Assembly: GCA_025458465.1 (NCBI GenBank)
Contig: JALOSK010000043.1
Span: 1-11,550, forward strand
Length of the DNA: 11,550 nucleotides
DNA from: Sandarakinorhabdus sp.
GTDB taxonomy: Bacteria > Pseudomonadota > Alphaproteobacteria > Sphingomonadales > Sphingomonadaceae
Reading direction: 5' to 3'
Shown here: one piece after another, positions 5,953 through 11,550 of the stretch
How positions within the stretch are numbered: the stretch's first letter is position 1
Layout: each line of letters opens with the position of its first letter
The notes under the pieces: generated by a model
Database searches by the model: none
Seen by the model: the letters and a program-made list of their open reading frames with translations, nothing else
Told to the model about the DNA's origin: nothing
Translations under genes and position numbers: made by a program

Positions 5953-6025
5953 TGGGCCCGGAGGGATTCGAACCCCCAACCTAGCCGTTATGAGCGGCCA
6001 GCTCTAACCGTTGAGCTACAGGCCC
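5953..6025 (-). tRNA. trnI: tRNA with CAT anticodon, best read as tRNA-Ile2 (lysidine-modified, reads AUA)
   Basis: All 73 positions fold cleanly. The acceptor stem is GGGCCTG/CGGGCCC (one G-U), the D stem GCTC/GAGC and the anticodon stem GGCCG/CGGCT. The loop is CTCATAA, the variable loop AGGTT, the T stem GGGGG/CCCTC with TTCGAAT, and A is the discriminator. G1-C72 pairing excludes the initiator. C4-G69 and C5-G68 are the pairs known to let E. coli TilS recognise tRNA-Ile2 rather than elongator tRNA-Met. That, and the resemblance to alphaproteobacterial Ile-CAT genes, favours Ile2; elongator Met remains possible. The CCA end is not encoded (the next bases are CCG), so the nucleotidyltransferase must finish it. 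It is the first element of a unit with the membrane-protein gene downstream. Confidence 0.93.
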
Positions 6026-6134
6026 TCACCGGGTGGCCTGCGGTTAACCCATGGCACGGCAGATGGGAAGGCCGATGCGTCATTGCGAGACGGCGGCTGG
6101 TCGCACTTTCAAAAGTATCAGGCTGAAAAGGATG

Positions 6135-6167
6135 AAGGGCCGGATGCGGGGAACGCATCCGGCCCTT
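6135..6167 (-). terminator. Strong terminator hairpin between lysR and the tRNA
   Basis: A perfect 14-bp stem, AAGGGCCGGATGCG / CGCATCCGGCCCTT, has a 5-base loop. On the minus strand it is followed by CATCCTTTTC, which gives the better tail. It would end transcripts coming from trxB-lysR (lysR stops 311 bases upstream on the same strand) and insulate the tRNA. The plus strand has no gene needing it. Confidence 0.6.
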
Positions 6168-6477
6168 GATCTACACCCGGTGGCGCCGGGGGGGAGGTGG
6201 CGCAGTTCCGGGTCGGCGGGCCGCACCAAGGGAGGGGAGGAGCGGTGGGCCCAAGCCGGCCGGGCGGGCTGCAGGGAGGGGGAGGAGAGCAGCAGGCCCG
6301 GCGTTGCCGCATATCGCGGCGACCCGGTTGATTTAGGCCACCACCCGGCGGTTGTGCAGTGCAATATCAGGCGAAGCTGCTATGCATTTTTTGCATGGCG
6401 AGACGTACCCCTCCCCTGCAAGCCACTGTTTTCGTGACGTTATGACGACCGCCGACCATCCCCTGCGACAGGCTGCC
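6168..6477. other. Gene-free stretch downstream of lysR
   Basis: I see no supportable gene here; the plus-strand frame across it has an Arg/Gly-rich composition without family features. The stretch holds a purine-rich plus strand with many G runs (6190-6290), a G-quadruplex motif (6262-6282) and a small inverted repeat, ATGCA-TTTTT-TGCAT (6382-6396). A direct TGACG repeat with an 8-base period lies at 6435-6447. On the minus strand it is the 3' untranslated part of the trxB-lysR transcript, up to the terminator at 6135-6167. Confidence 0.5.
6262..6282 (+). other. Canonical G-quadruplex motif
   Basis: Four G runs (6262-6264, 6266-6268, 6274-6276, 6278-6282) are separated by loops of 1, 5 and 1 bases, matching the G3+N1-7 rule. 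It lies on the non-transcribed strand of the lysR 3' region, where it could form in DNA during transcription and slow polymerase. Other G-rich runs flank it. GC-rich genomes contain many such motifs, so function is unproven. Confidence 0.5.
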
Positions 6478-7389
6478 TCAGATGTCGAGCGCGGCGTCCG
6501 TCATGCGGTCCACCAGAAAATCGCGCAACGCCGCAATCCGCAGCGACCGCCGCATCTCCACCGGATAGGTGAAGAAGGTGCGAAACACCGGGCCTTCCAC
6601 CTGTGGCAGCACCACCTGCACCTTGCCGGAATAACGGATGAGATAGGACGGCAGCGCGGCGATTCCGGCCCCCGATTCCACCGCCTGCAACACCCCGTGA
6701 CTGTTGTTGATGGTAAGCGCGGCCTGCCGGGGATTGCCTTCGTGGCCAAGTTCCAGAATCCAGTTGATGCCCTTCAGGAAATCGGGCGCGGCATCGCCAT
6801 AGGCGATCAGCCGGTGCCGATCGAGATCGGCAACGCTCTGCGGGGCGCCGTGGCGGGCCAGATATTCGGGGCTGGCCACCAGGTGATGGCGGATGTTTGC
6901 CAACGGGCGCTGCATCAGCTCGCTCTGGAACGGGCGGTGGAAGCGGATGGCGACATCGGCCTCGCGCTTGGCCAGATCAAGATCGGTATCGACCAGCATC
7001 AGGTGCACGCTGATGTCGGGATAGAGATCGAGGAAATCGCCCAACTGGCGCGCCAGCCAGGTGGAACCGAAGGAAACGGTGGTGGTGAGGCGAATGGCGC
7101 CGGTGGGCCGGTCACGACTGGCATCGATGGCCTGCGCGGCCTTGTCGATGCGCTCGTGCATGTCAGCGGTCGCGGCGCGCAGCTGCTCACCCTCGTGCGT
7201 CATGGCAAGGCCGCGGGCATGGCGATGGAACAGCTTGGCGCCCAGGCTTTCTTCCAGCGCGGCAATCTGGCGGGACAGCGCCGGCTGGCTCATGTGCAGG
7301 CGGCGCGCCGCCTCGGTGAAGCTGCCGGCTTCGGCCACCGTGTCAAACAGGCGCAGCTTTTCCCAATCGAGATTGATGCCCGCTTGCAA
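6478..7389 (-). CDS. LysR-family transcriptional regulator
   Basis: The length, 303 residues, is normal for the family. The N-terminal winged helix-turn-helix is clear: LFDTVAEAGSFTEAARRL (14-31) then HMSQPALSRQIAALEESLG (32-50) and LFHR (53-56). A coiled linker follows, then a periplasmic-binding-protein-like effector domain from about residue 92 to 300. The TTG start (7389) has GGGGAGAGG just upstream; no ATG lies before the recognition helix. It starts 15 bases after the trxB stop, on the same strand, so the two are almost certainly one transcript. Its target and effector are unknown. LysR proteins usually control a divergent neighbour, but here the divergent gene is an Lrp-type regulator 1.1 kb away across trxB. 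It could act on the trxB promoter or on distant genes. Confidence 0.92.
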   Translation of the reverse strand: MQAGINLDWEKLRLFDTVAEAGSFTEAARRLHMSQPALSRQIAALEESLGAKLFHRHARGLAMTHEGEQLRAATADMHERIDKAAQAIDASRDRPTGAIRLTTTVSFGSTWLARQLGDFLDLYPDISVHLMLVDTDLDLAKREADVAIRFHRPFQSELMQRPLANIRHHLVASPEYLARHGAPQSVADLDRHRLIAYGDAAPDFLKGINWILELGHEGNPRQAALTINNSHGVLQAVESGAGIAALPSYLIRYSGKVQVVLPQVEGPVFRTFFTYPVEMRRSLRIAALRDFLVDRMTDAALDI

Positions 7390-7404
7390 GCGCCCTCTCC
7401 CCGC

Positions 7405-8337
7405 TTATCCGTGGGCCAGGAAACGTTCCGCTTCCAGCGCCGCCATGCAGCCCATGCCGGCAGCCGTCACTGCCTGACGATATAATTTGTCCTTCACGTC
7501 ACCGGCGGCGAACACGCCCGGCACGCTGGTGGCCGTGCTGTCAGGTGCGGTGATGATGTAGCCTTCGTCGTCCATGTGCAACTGGCCGGCGAACAACTGC
7601 GTGGCCGGAACATGGCCGATGGCGACGAACAGGCCGTCGGCCGGAAGATGCCGGCTGCTGCCGTCGCGGGTGTCCTTCAGGGTGACGCCTTCCACCTTCA
7701 GCGGCGCATCGCTGCCGTGCACCTCGGCCACTTCGCTGTGCCAGTGCATCACCACCTTGGGGTTTTCCAGCAGACGGGCCTGGTTGGTCTTGTCGGCGCG
7801 CAGCTCGCCGCGGCGGTGCACAAGATGCACCTTCGATGCGAACTTGGTGAGGAACATCGCCTCCTCCACCGCCGTATTGCCGCCGCCCACCACCACGACG
7901 TCCTTGCCGCGGAAGAAGAAGCCATCGCAGGTGGCGCAGGCTGATACGCCGAAACCACGGAACTTCGTTTCGCTCTCCAGCCCCAGCCAGCGGGCCTGCG
8001 CGCCGGTGGCGATCACCAGCGTGTCGGCCGTCCAGCCCTGGCCGCTGTCGGTCTCCAGCACGAAGGGCCGCTGCGACAGGTCCACCTTCGTCACGATATC
8101 AGTGATGATCTCGGTGCCGACATGTTTGGCCTGCGCCTCCATCTTCACCATCAGATCGGGGCCCATCACCATGGTCTCGCCGGGCCAGTTCTCCACCTCG
8201 GTGGTGATGGTCAACTGGCCGCCCGGCTGCAGGCCCTGCAGCAGCACCGGCGCCAGCATGGCCCGCGCGGCATAGACCGCCGCGGTGTAACCGGCCGGGC
8301 CGGAACCGATGATGAGAAGCTTGGCATGACGGGACAT
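7405..8337 (-). CDS. trxB: Thioredoxin reductase (NADPH)
   Basis: This is a low-molecular-weight flavoprotein of 310 residues, close to the usual 310-320. It passes electrons from NADPH through FAD and a redox disulfide to thioredoxin in the cytoplasm. The features run in order: FAD-binding GSGPAG (11-16), ATGA near 110-113, the active-site CATC (C134, C137), NADPH-binding GGGNTA (151-156) with the following HRR (phosphate-binding arginines), and C-terminal VFAAGDV, which closes on FAD. The CxxC plus HRR argue for true TrxB rather than ferredoxin-NADP reductase. The ATG start (8337) has AGGAG 10 bases upstream. It is the first gene of trxB-lysR and diverges from an Lrp/AsnC gene across 182 bases. 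Confidence 0.95.
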   Translation of the reverse strand: MSRHAKLLIIGSGPAGYTAAVYAARAMLAPVLLQGLQPGGQLTITTEVENWPGETMVMGPDLMVKMEAQAKHVGTEIITDIVTKVDLSQRPFVLETDSGQGWTADTLVIATGAQARWLGLESETKFRGFGVSACATCDGFFFRGKDVVVVGGGNTAVEEAMFLTKFASKVHLVHRRGELRADKTNQARLLENPKVVMHWHSEVAEVHGSDAPLKVEGVTLKDTRDGSSRHLPADGLFVAIGHVPATQLFAGQLHMDDEGYIITAPDSTATSVPGVFAAGDVKDKLYRQAVTAAGMGCMAALEAERFLAHG

Positions 8338-8519
8338 GAACGCGAATCTCCTGCTGGCCGGTCCATGCCGGCGGATGTGGCGCCTGACTTAAGCCAATTC
8401 GCGCGCATTTCCAGCCTGACACGCAAGCTTGCCGCAACCGCGCCCGCACCAACCCGCATCTTGCGCATATGTGAAACAATGTTATCAGGAATCGGCCTGC
8501 AAGAGATTGGGAGTTGCCC
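8338..8519. promoter_or_regulatory. Divergent regulatory region between trxB and the Lrp/AsnC gene
   Basis: This 182-base gap must hold both outward promoters. The plus side has an AT-rich island (about 8464-8490, around ATATGTGAAACAATGTTAT), 30-55 bases before the Lrp start. That is a natural place for its promoter and for autoregulatory Lrp binding. A small GCCGG-TCCATG-CCGGC inverted repeat lies near the trxB side. No promoter pair matches consensus well enough to call. Confidence 0.4.
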
Positions 8520-8999
8520 GTGGTCCACCGTTCGCGCCTGCCGATCGATGATATCGATCGCGTCATCCTGCGCCATCTGCAGGCCGAAGGGCGCATCACC
8601 AATGTCGATCTCGCCAATCGTGCCGGCCTCACCGCCCCGCCCTGCCTGCGCCGCGTGCGCGCGCTGGAGGAAAACGGCACGATCCGCGGCTATCACGCCG
8701 ATCTCGATGCCGCCGCGCTGGGCTATGGCATCACCGTGTTCGCCATGGTCAGCCTGAAAAGCCAGGCCGAAGCCGATCTGAAGGCGTTCGAGGATCATGT
8801 CTCCGCCCTGCCCCAGATCCGCGAATGCCACATGCTGAACGGGGAGATCGATTTCATCCTGAAGGTGGTCGCCCACGATCTGCAGGAGTTTCAGAAGTTC
8901 CTGACCAGCGAATTGACCCCGGCGCCCAACGTGGAAAGCGTGAAGACCAGCTTCGTCATCCGCACCGCCCTGCAAAGGCCGGGCGTGCCAGTGGATTAG
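8520..8999 (+). CDS. Lrp/AsnC-family transcriptional regulator
   Basis: The protein has 159 residues, a typical size. It has an N-terminal helix-turn-helix (DDIDRVILRHLQAEGRITN, 10-28, then LANRAGLTAPPCLRRVRALE, 31-50, with the family CLRRVR core) and the linker IRGYHADLD. A C-terminal RAM ligand-binding and oligomerisation domain follows (VFAMVSLK through SVKTSFVIRTAL). Family members bind amino acids and form octamers that wrap DNA. The start chosen is GTG 8520, six bases after GGGAG (8509-8513); the TTG at 8514 directly abuts that site. It is divergent from trxB. Its stop is nine bases from the stop of the converging rhomboid gene, so there is no room for separate terminators. The ligand is unknown. 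Confidence 0.93.
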   Translation: MVHRSRLPIDDIDRVILRHLQAEGRITNVDLANRAGLTAPPCLRRVRALEENGTIRGYHADLDAAALGYGITVFAMVSLKSQAEADLKAFEDHVSALPQIRECHMLNGEIDFILKVVAHDLQEFQKFLTSELTPAPNVESVKTSFVIRTALQRPGVPVD

Positions 9000-9008
9000 G
9001 GCGGTCGA

Positions 9009-9668
9009 TCAACCGCGCAGTGCCGCCCTTGCCAGCGGCCGCGCCAGTGCCAGGCCGGCGATGAAGCCGCCGATATGGGCCATGATGGCGATCCTGAGGT
9101 CAGGCCCGGCCAGCGCGGCGCCGGCCAGCACCTGCAGAACCACCCAGGCCACAGCCAGCCCCAGCGCCTGAAGCAATGGGCTGCGCTTCGATTGGCCGAA
9201 CAGCATGGCCTGCGCCGCCACCAGGCCGGAAATGGCGCCGGATGCGCCAACGGCGGGCGCGGCACTCATCGGCGCCCACAGCCATTCTGCAATGCCGCCG
9301 CCAAGGCCGGACAGGATGTAAAGCAGCAGGAAGCGCTTGGCGCCCAGCACCGGCTCCAGCAGCCGGCCGATGGCCAGCAGCATCACCATGTTCATCACCA
9401 GGTGCAGCGCGCCGCCGTGCAGGAACATGTGCCCGAACAGGGTGGACAGCGCGCTGCCCAGCGCCATCTGGCCATCGAAGGCCAGCGTGAGCCGCAGCGG
9501 CACCAGCCCGCCCCAGAACACCAGGATCTGCCGCACCTGCTCACCCGCCAGGCCCATCAGGATCGCGATGATGGCATTGACCAGCACCAGCGACCGTGTG
9601 ACCGTTGGCGGATCGACCAGCGTCGTCACCGGCGGATCGCCGGCAGGCAGAGGCTCAGATGAACTCAA
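9009..9668 (-). CDS. Rhomboid-family intramembrane serine protease
   Basis: This is a 219-residue membrane protein with about six helices, the basic bacterial rhomboid core. The catalytic serine is S143 in GASGAISG and the partner histidine is H198 in [11 protein letters not shown]89 and N93 in HLVMNMV supply the helix-2 oxyanion residues. All expected catalytic positions are therefore present and the enzyme should be active. It cuts membrane proteins within or near their transmembrane segments; the substrates are unknown. The TTG start at 9668 lies inside the last codons of greA (14-base overlap), which suggests translational coupling. An in-frame GTG at 9629 is an alternative that would trim 13 residues of a low-complexity tail. 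No strong Shine-Dalgarno supports either. It converges with the Lrp gene, with a 9-base gap. Confidence 0.92.
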   Translation of the reverse strand: MSSSEPLPAGDPPVTTLVDPPTVTRSLVLVNAIIAILMGLAGEQVRQILVFWGGLVPLRLTLAFDGQMALGSALSTLFGHMFLHGGALHLVMNMVMLLAIGRLLEPVLGAKRFLLLYILSGLGGGIAEWLWAPMSAAPAVGASGAISGLVAAQAMLFGQSKRSPLLQALGLAVAWVVLQVLAGAALAGPDLRIAIMAHIGGFIAGLALARPLARAALRG

Positions 9669-10134
9669 CGCGCTCGATCAGGTAGAATTTGTCGCCCGAC
9701 GGGGTGTGGACTTCCACCTCGTCGTCCTTGCGGCGGCCGATCAGCGCCTTGCCCAGCGGCGAGGAGAAGCTGATGCGGCCTTCGCGCACATTGGCCTCGT
9801 GCTGGCCGACAATCTGGTATTTCACCGGCTTGTCGTCTTCATCAAGCAGGTGGACGGTGGCGCCGAACACCACCTTGTCGCCCGAAAGTGTCTTGGGATC
9901 GATCACGACGGCGCGGGCCAGCATGTCTTCCAGTTCGATCACCTGGGCCTCGATCTGGCCCTGGCGTTCCTTGGCGGCGTGATATTCGGCATTTTCCGAA
10001 AGATCGCCGTGGGCGCGGGCTTCCTCGATGGCTTCCACCACCGCCGGACGCTCCACTTCCTTCAGGTTGCGCAACTGCACCAGCAGGGCTTCATGCCCGG
10101 TTGGCAGCATCGGCACCTTGTCAACCGTCGCCAT
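9655..10134 (-). CDS. greA: Transcription elongation factor GreA
   Basis: GreA has 159 residues (158 in E. coli). It enters the RNA polymerase secondary channel and triggers cleavage of backtracked RNA. The N-terminal coiled coil spans about residues 10-75, with the acidic tip D44 and E47 in [17 protein letters not shown]. The C-terminal FKBP-like domain follows, with the conserved [17 protein letters not shown] strand. The frame extends upstream to 10209, but that part overlaps the carB terminator and is not family sequence. The ATG at 10134 gives the standard MATV start, with GGAAG about 10 bases upstream. It lies downstream of carB on the same strand behind a terminator, and its end overlaps the rhomboid start. 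Confidence 0.95.
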   Translation of the reverse strand: MATVDKVPMLPTGHEALLVQLRNLKEVERPAVVEAIEEARAHGDLSENAEYHAAKERQGQIEAQVIELEDMLARAVVIDPKTLSGDKVVFGATVHLLDEDDKPVKYQIVGQHEANVREGRISFSSPLGKALIGRRKDDEVEVHTPSGDKFYLIERVEFI

Positions 10135-10162
10135 GATCGCACGCACTTCCATAAGCTTCGTT

Positions 10163-10174
10163 GCAAATATTTGC
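10163..10174. promoter_or_regulatory. 12-bp perfect palindrome upstream of greA
   Basis: GCAAATATTTGC is a perfect self-complementary site, 29 bases upstream of the greA start. It shares four bases with the foot of the carB terminator stem. It is the only AT-rich stretch of the intergenic region, so it may be part of the greA promoter or a dimeric regulator site. Part of its symmetry comes from the terminator foot. Confidence 0.3.
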
Positions 10175-10209
10175 CCCTGAAGGCCCATTGCTGTGGCCTT
10201 CAGGGGCAA
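10171..10209 (-). terminator. carB terminator/attenuator
   Basis: A perfect 15-bp stem, TTGCCCCTGAAGGCC with GGCCTTCAGGGGCAA, and a 9-base loop lie 21 bases after the carB stop. On the minus strand ATATTTGC follows, a short AT-rich tail. It separates carB from greA and probably allows partial read-through, since greA begins only about 36 bases later. Confidence 0.65.
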
Positions 10210-10230
10210 GACTGCGGGCCTGTGTGCCCG

Positions 10231-11550
10231 TCAGGATTGCTGATGATAGGATTGAAGCGGCCGAACTTCAAGCGTGCGGCGCCGCAGTGCAGCAATCGCC
10301 GCCACTGCCGCCCGGCTGGCCGGGGCCGTGGTGTAGTAAGGCACGCGGCCATACAGCGCCGATGCCCGGATGGACTGGCTGTCCTTCAGCGATTGCAGAC
10401 CTTCGGTGGTGTTGAAGATCAGGGCGATGCCGCCATCCTTGATGCGATCAACGATGTGCGGCCGACCTTCGGCCACCTTGTTGACCCGCGTCACCGGGAT
10501 GCCGGCGGCTTCCAGCGCCGATGCCGTGCCGCTGGTGGCCACCAGCGCAAAGCCCATGCCCACCAGATCGCGCGCCGCGTCCATCATCTGCGGCTTGTCG
10601 CTGTCCTTCACGCTGATGAACACTGCGCCTTCACGGGGCAGCGTGGTGAAGGCGGCGAGCTGGCTCTTGGCAAAGGCGATGGCAAAATCGGTATCGATGC
10701 CCATCACTTCGCCGGTGGACTTCATTTCGGGGCCCAGCACCGGATCGACACCGGGGAAGCGCGCGAACGGGAACACGGCTTCCTTCACGGCGATATGCTG
10801 GCCAACGTTGCGCGGCGAAAGATCAAAGGTCGCCAGCTTCTCGCCAGCCATCACGCGCGCGGCAATCTTGGCCACCGGAATGCCCGTGGCCTTGGCGGTG
10901 AACGGCACCGTGCGGCTGGCGCGCGGGTTCACCTCGATCAGATAGACATCAAGCTGTTCAGGGTCGGGCTGGCGCCCTGAGGCCTTCACCGCGAACTGCA
11001 CGTTCATCAGGCCCTTCACCTTCAGGGCGCGGGCCAGAACGGCGGTCTGCCGCTCGATCTCGGCAATGATGTCGGCGGGCAGGCTGTAGGGCGGCAACGA
11101 GCAGGCGCTGTCGCCCGAATGCACGCCTGCCTCCTCGATATGCTGCAGCACGCCGGCGACATGCACGGTGTCGCCATCGGCCACGGCGTCCACGTCCACC
11201 TCGATGGCGTCGCGCAGATAACGATCGATCAGCACCGGCGAGGTGCCCGACACCACCACCGCCTCACGGATATAGGTTTCCAGCTGGGCGCGGGTATCGA
11301 CAATCTCCATCGCGCGGCCACCCAGAACATAGGACGGGCGCATCAGCACCGGATAGCCGATGGTCTCGGCCACGTTGACCGCTTCCTCGGCGCTGCGGGC
11401 GATGCCGTTTTCCGGTTGGCGAAGGCCAAGCTCGGTGATCAGCGCGGCAAAGCGCTCACGGTCTTCGGCCAGATCGATGCTGTCCGGGCTGGTGCCCAGG
11501 ATGGGGATGCCGGCATCCTGCAGCGCCTGCGCCAGTTTCAGCGGGGTCTG
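10231..11550 (-). CDS. carB: Carbamoyl-phosphate synthase large subunit CarB, C-terminal part
   Basis: The last 439 residues are present; the N-terminal part (CarB is about 1,070-1,110 residues) lies beyond the right edge. With CarA it makes carbamoyl phosphate from glutamine-derived ammonia, bicarbonate and ATP for arginine and pyrimidine synthesis. The window enters at [10 protein letters not shown], followed by [18 protein letters not shown]. The second ATP-grasp domain follows, with [20 protein letters not shown] and the metal-binding [12 protein letters not shown]. The C-terminal MGS-like allosteric domain comes last, with [27 protein letters not shown] and IFNTTEG. In other bacteria this domain binds UMP, IMP or ornithine. 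The frame is open to the window edge with no defect. The order carB-greA is common in alphaproteobacteria. Confidence 0.97.
   Translation of the reverse strand, partial: QTPLKLAQALQDAGIPILGTSPDSIDLAEDRERFAALITELGLRQPENGIARSAEEAVNVAETIGYPVLMRPSYVLGGRAMEIVDTRAQLETYIREAVVVSGTSPVLIDRYLRDAIEVDVDAVADGDTVHVAGVLQHIEEAGVHSGDSACSLPPYSLPADIIAEIERQTAVLARALKVKGLMNVQFAVKASGRQPDPEQLDVYLIEVNPRASRTVPFTAKATGIPVAKIAARVMAGEKLATFDLSPRNVGQHIAVKEAVFPFARFPGVDPVLGPEMKSTGEVMGIDTDFAIAFAKSQLAAFTTLPREGAVFISVKDSDKPQMMDAARDLVGMGFALVATSGTASALEAAGIPVTRVNKVAEGRPHIVDRIKDGGIALIFNTTEGLQSLKDSQSIRASALYGRVPYYTTAPASRAAVAAIAALRRRTLEVRPLQSYHQQS

Noticed and set aside
5953..5979. N-terminal extension of the membrane protein (start TTG 5979)
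   Set aside because: The peptide is a translation of the tRNA T arm and acceptor stem, a common artefact.
5953..6025. Initiator tRNA-fMet
   Set aside because: Position 1-72 is a normal G-C pair, and the anticodon stem lacks the three consecutive G-C pairs typical of initiators.
6367..6396. Nine-codon minus-strand ORF (begins MQKMH) preceded by GGGGAGGGG
   Set aside because: Very short, with about 11 bases of spacing in a generally purine/pyrimidine-biased region; a leader peptide role has no downstream gene to support it.
6051..6437. 128-codon plus-strand frame downstream of the tRNA
   Set aside because: Arg/Gly-rich, spans a strong terminator hairpin, and has no ribosome site or family resemblance.
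9337..10980. 547-codon plus-strand frame across the rhomboid gene, greA and carB
   Set aside because: It runs antisense through three recognisable genes and an intergenic terminator; the length comes from high GC, and no family features are seen.
1..11550. CRISPR arrays, insertion sequences, phage genes, toxin-antitoxin pairs, biosynthetic clusters
   Set aside because: No repeat-spacer pattern, transposase, integrase or such gene sets were seen on either strand.

Overview
The window is GC-rich, densely packed chromosomal DNA. It most likely comes from an alphaproteobacterium, probably of the Sphingomonadales. The reasons are the short alphaproteobacterial type of prolyl-tRNA synthetase, the carB-greA order, an OFA-family transporter typical of sphingomonads, the trxB-LysR pair next to an Lrp/AsnC regulator, and frequent GTG/TTG starts. 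This placement is inference from protein style and gene order; no search was run. No phage, insertion sequence, CRISPR array or rRNA operon is visible.

Layout. (1) 1-1189, minus: proS, running off the left edge. Its reading frame is broken near 641 by an apparent loss of about 19 bases, although both halves look well conserved. (2) 1190-1661: a 472-base gap with a dyad, a consensus -35 box, stacked hairpins and a strong terminator-like hairpin, together a candidate small RNA or leader. (3) 1662-4072, plus: a CaiD-like enoyl-CoA hydratase followed by an OFA-family MFS transporter, probably an uptake and catabolism pair for an organic acid. (4) 4073-4280: a compact minus-strand mini-gene made of a structured leader with a perfect Shine-Dalgarno, a 21-codon ORF and a terminator. 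This is the most unusual item in the window. (5) 4281-4949, plus: a YiiM-like MOSC protein whose 3' end overlaps, antisense, the 3' end of (6) a minus-strand YbhN/MprF-type membrane protein. That gene starts just after a tRNA with anticodon CAT, best read as tRNA-Ile2.

(7) 6026-6477: a gene-poor stretch with a perfect 14-bp hairpin, a G-quadruplex motif and a small inverted repeat. (8) 6478-8337, minus: trxB followed 15 bases later by a LysR regulator, divergent from (9) an Lrp/AsnC regulator at 8520-8999. (10) 9009-10134, minus: a rhomboid protease gene overlapping the end of greA. (11) 10231-11550, minus: the C-terminal part of carB, separated from greA by a 15-bp stem terminator.

Most genes are housekeeping: proline charging, pyrimidine/arginine precursor synthesis, transcript cleavage, thioredoxin recycling and AUA decoding. 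The parts that standard annotation would miss are the mini-gene at 4086-4289, the candidate RNA at about 1378-1587, and the proS lesion.
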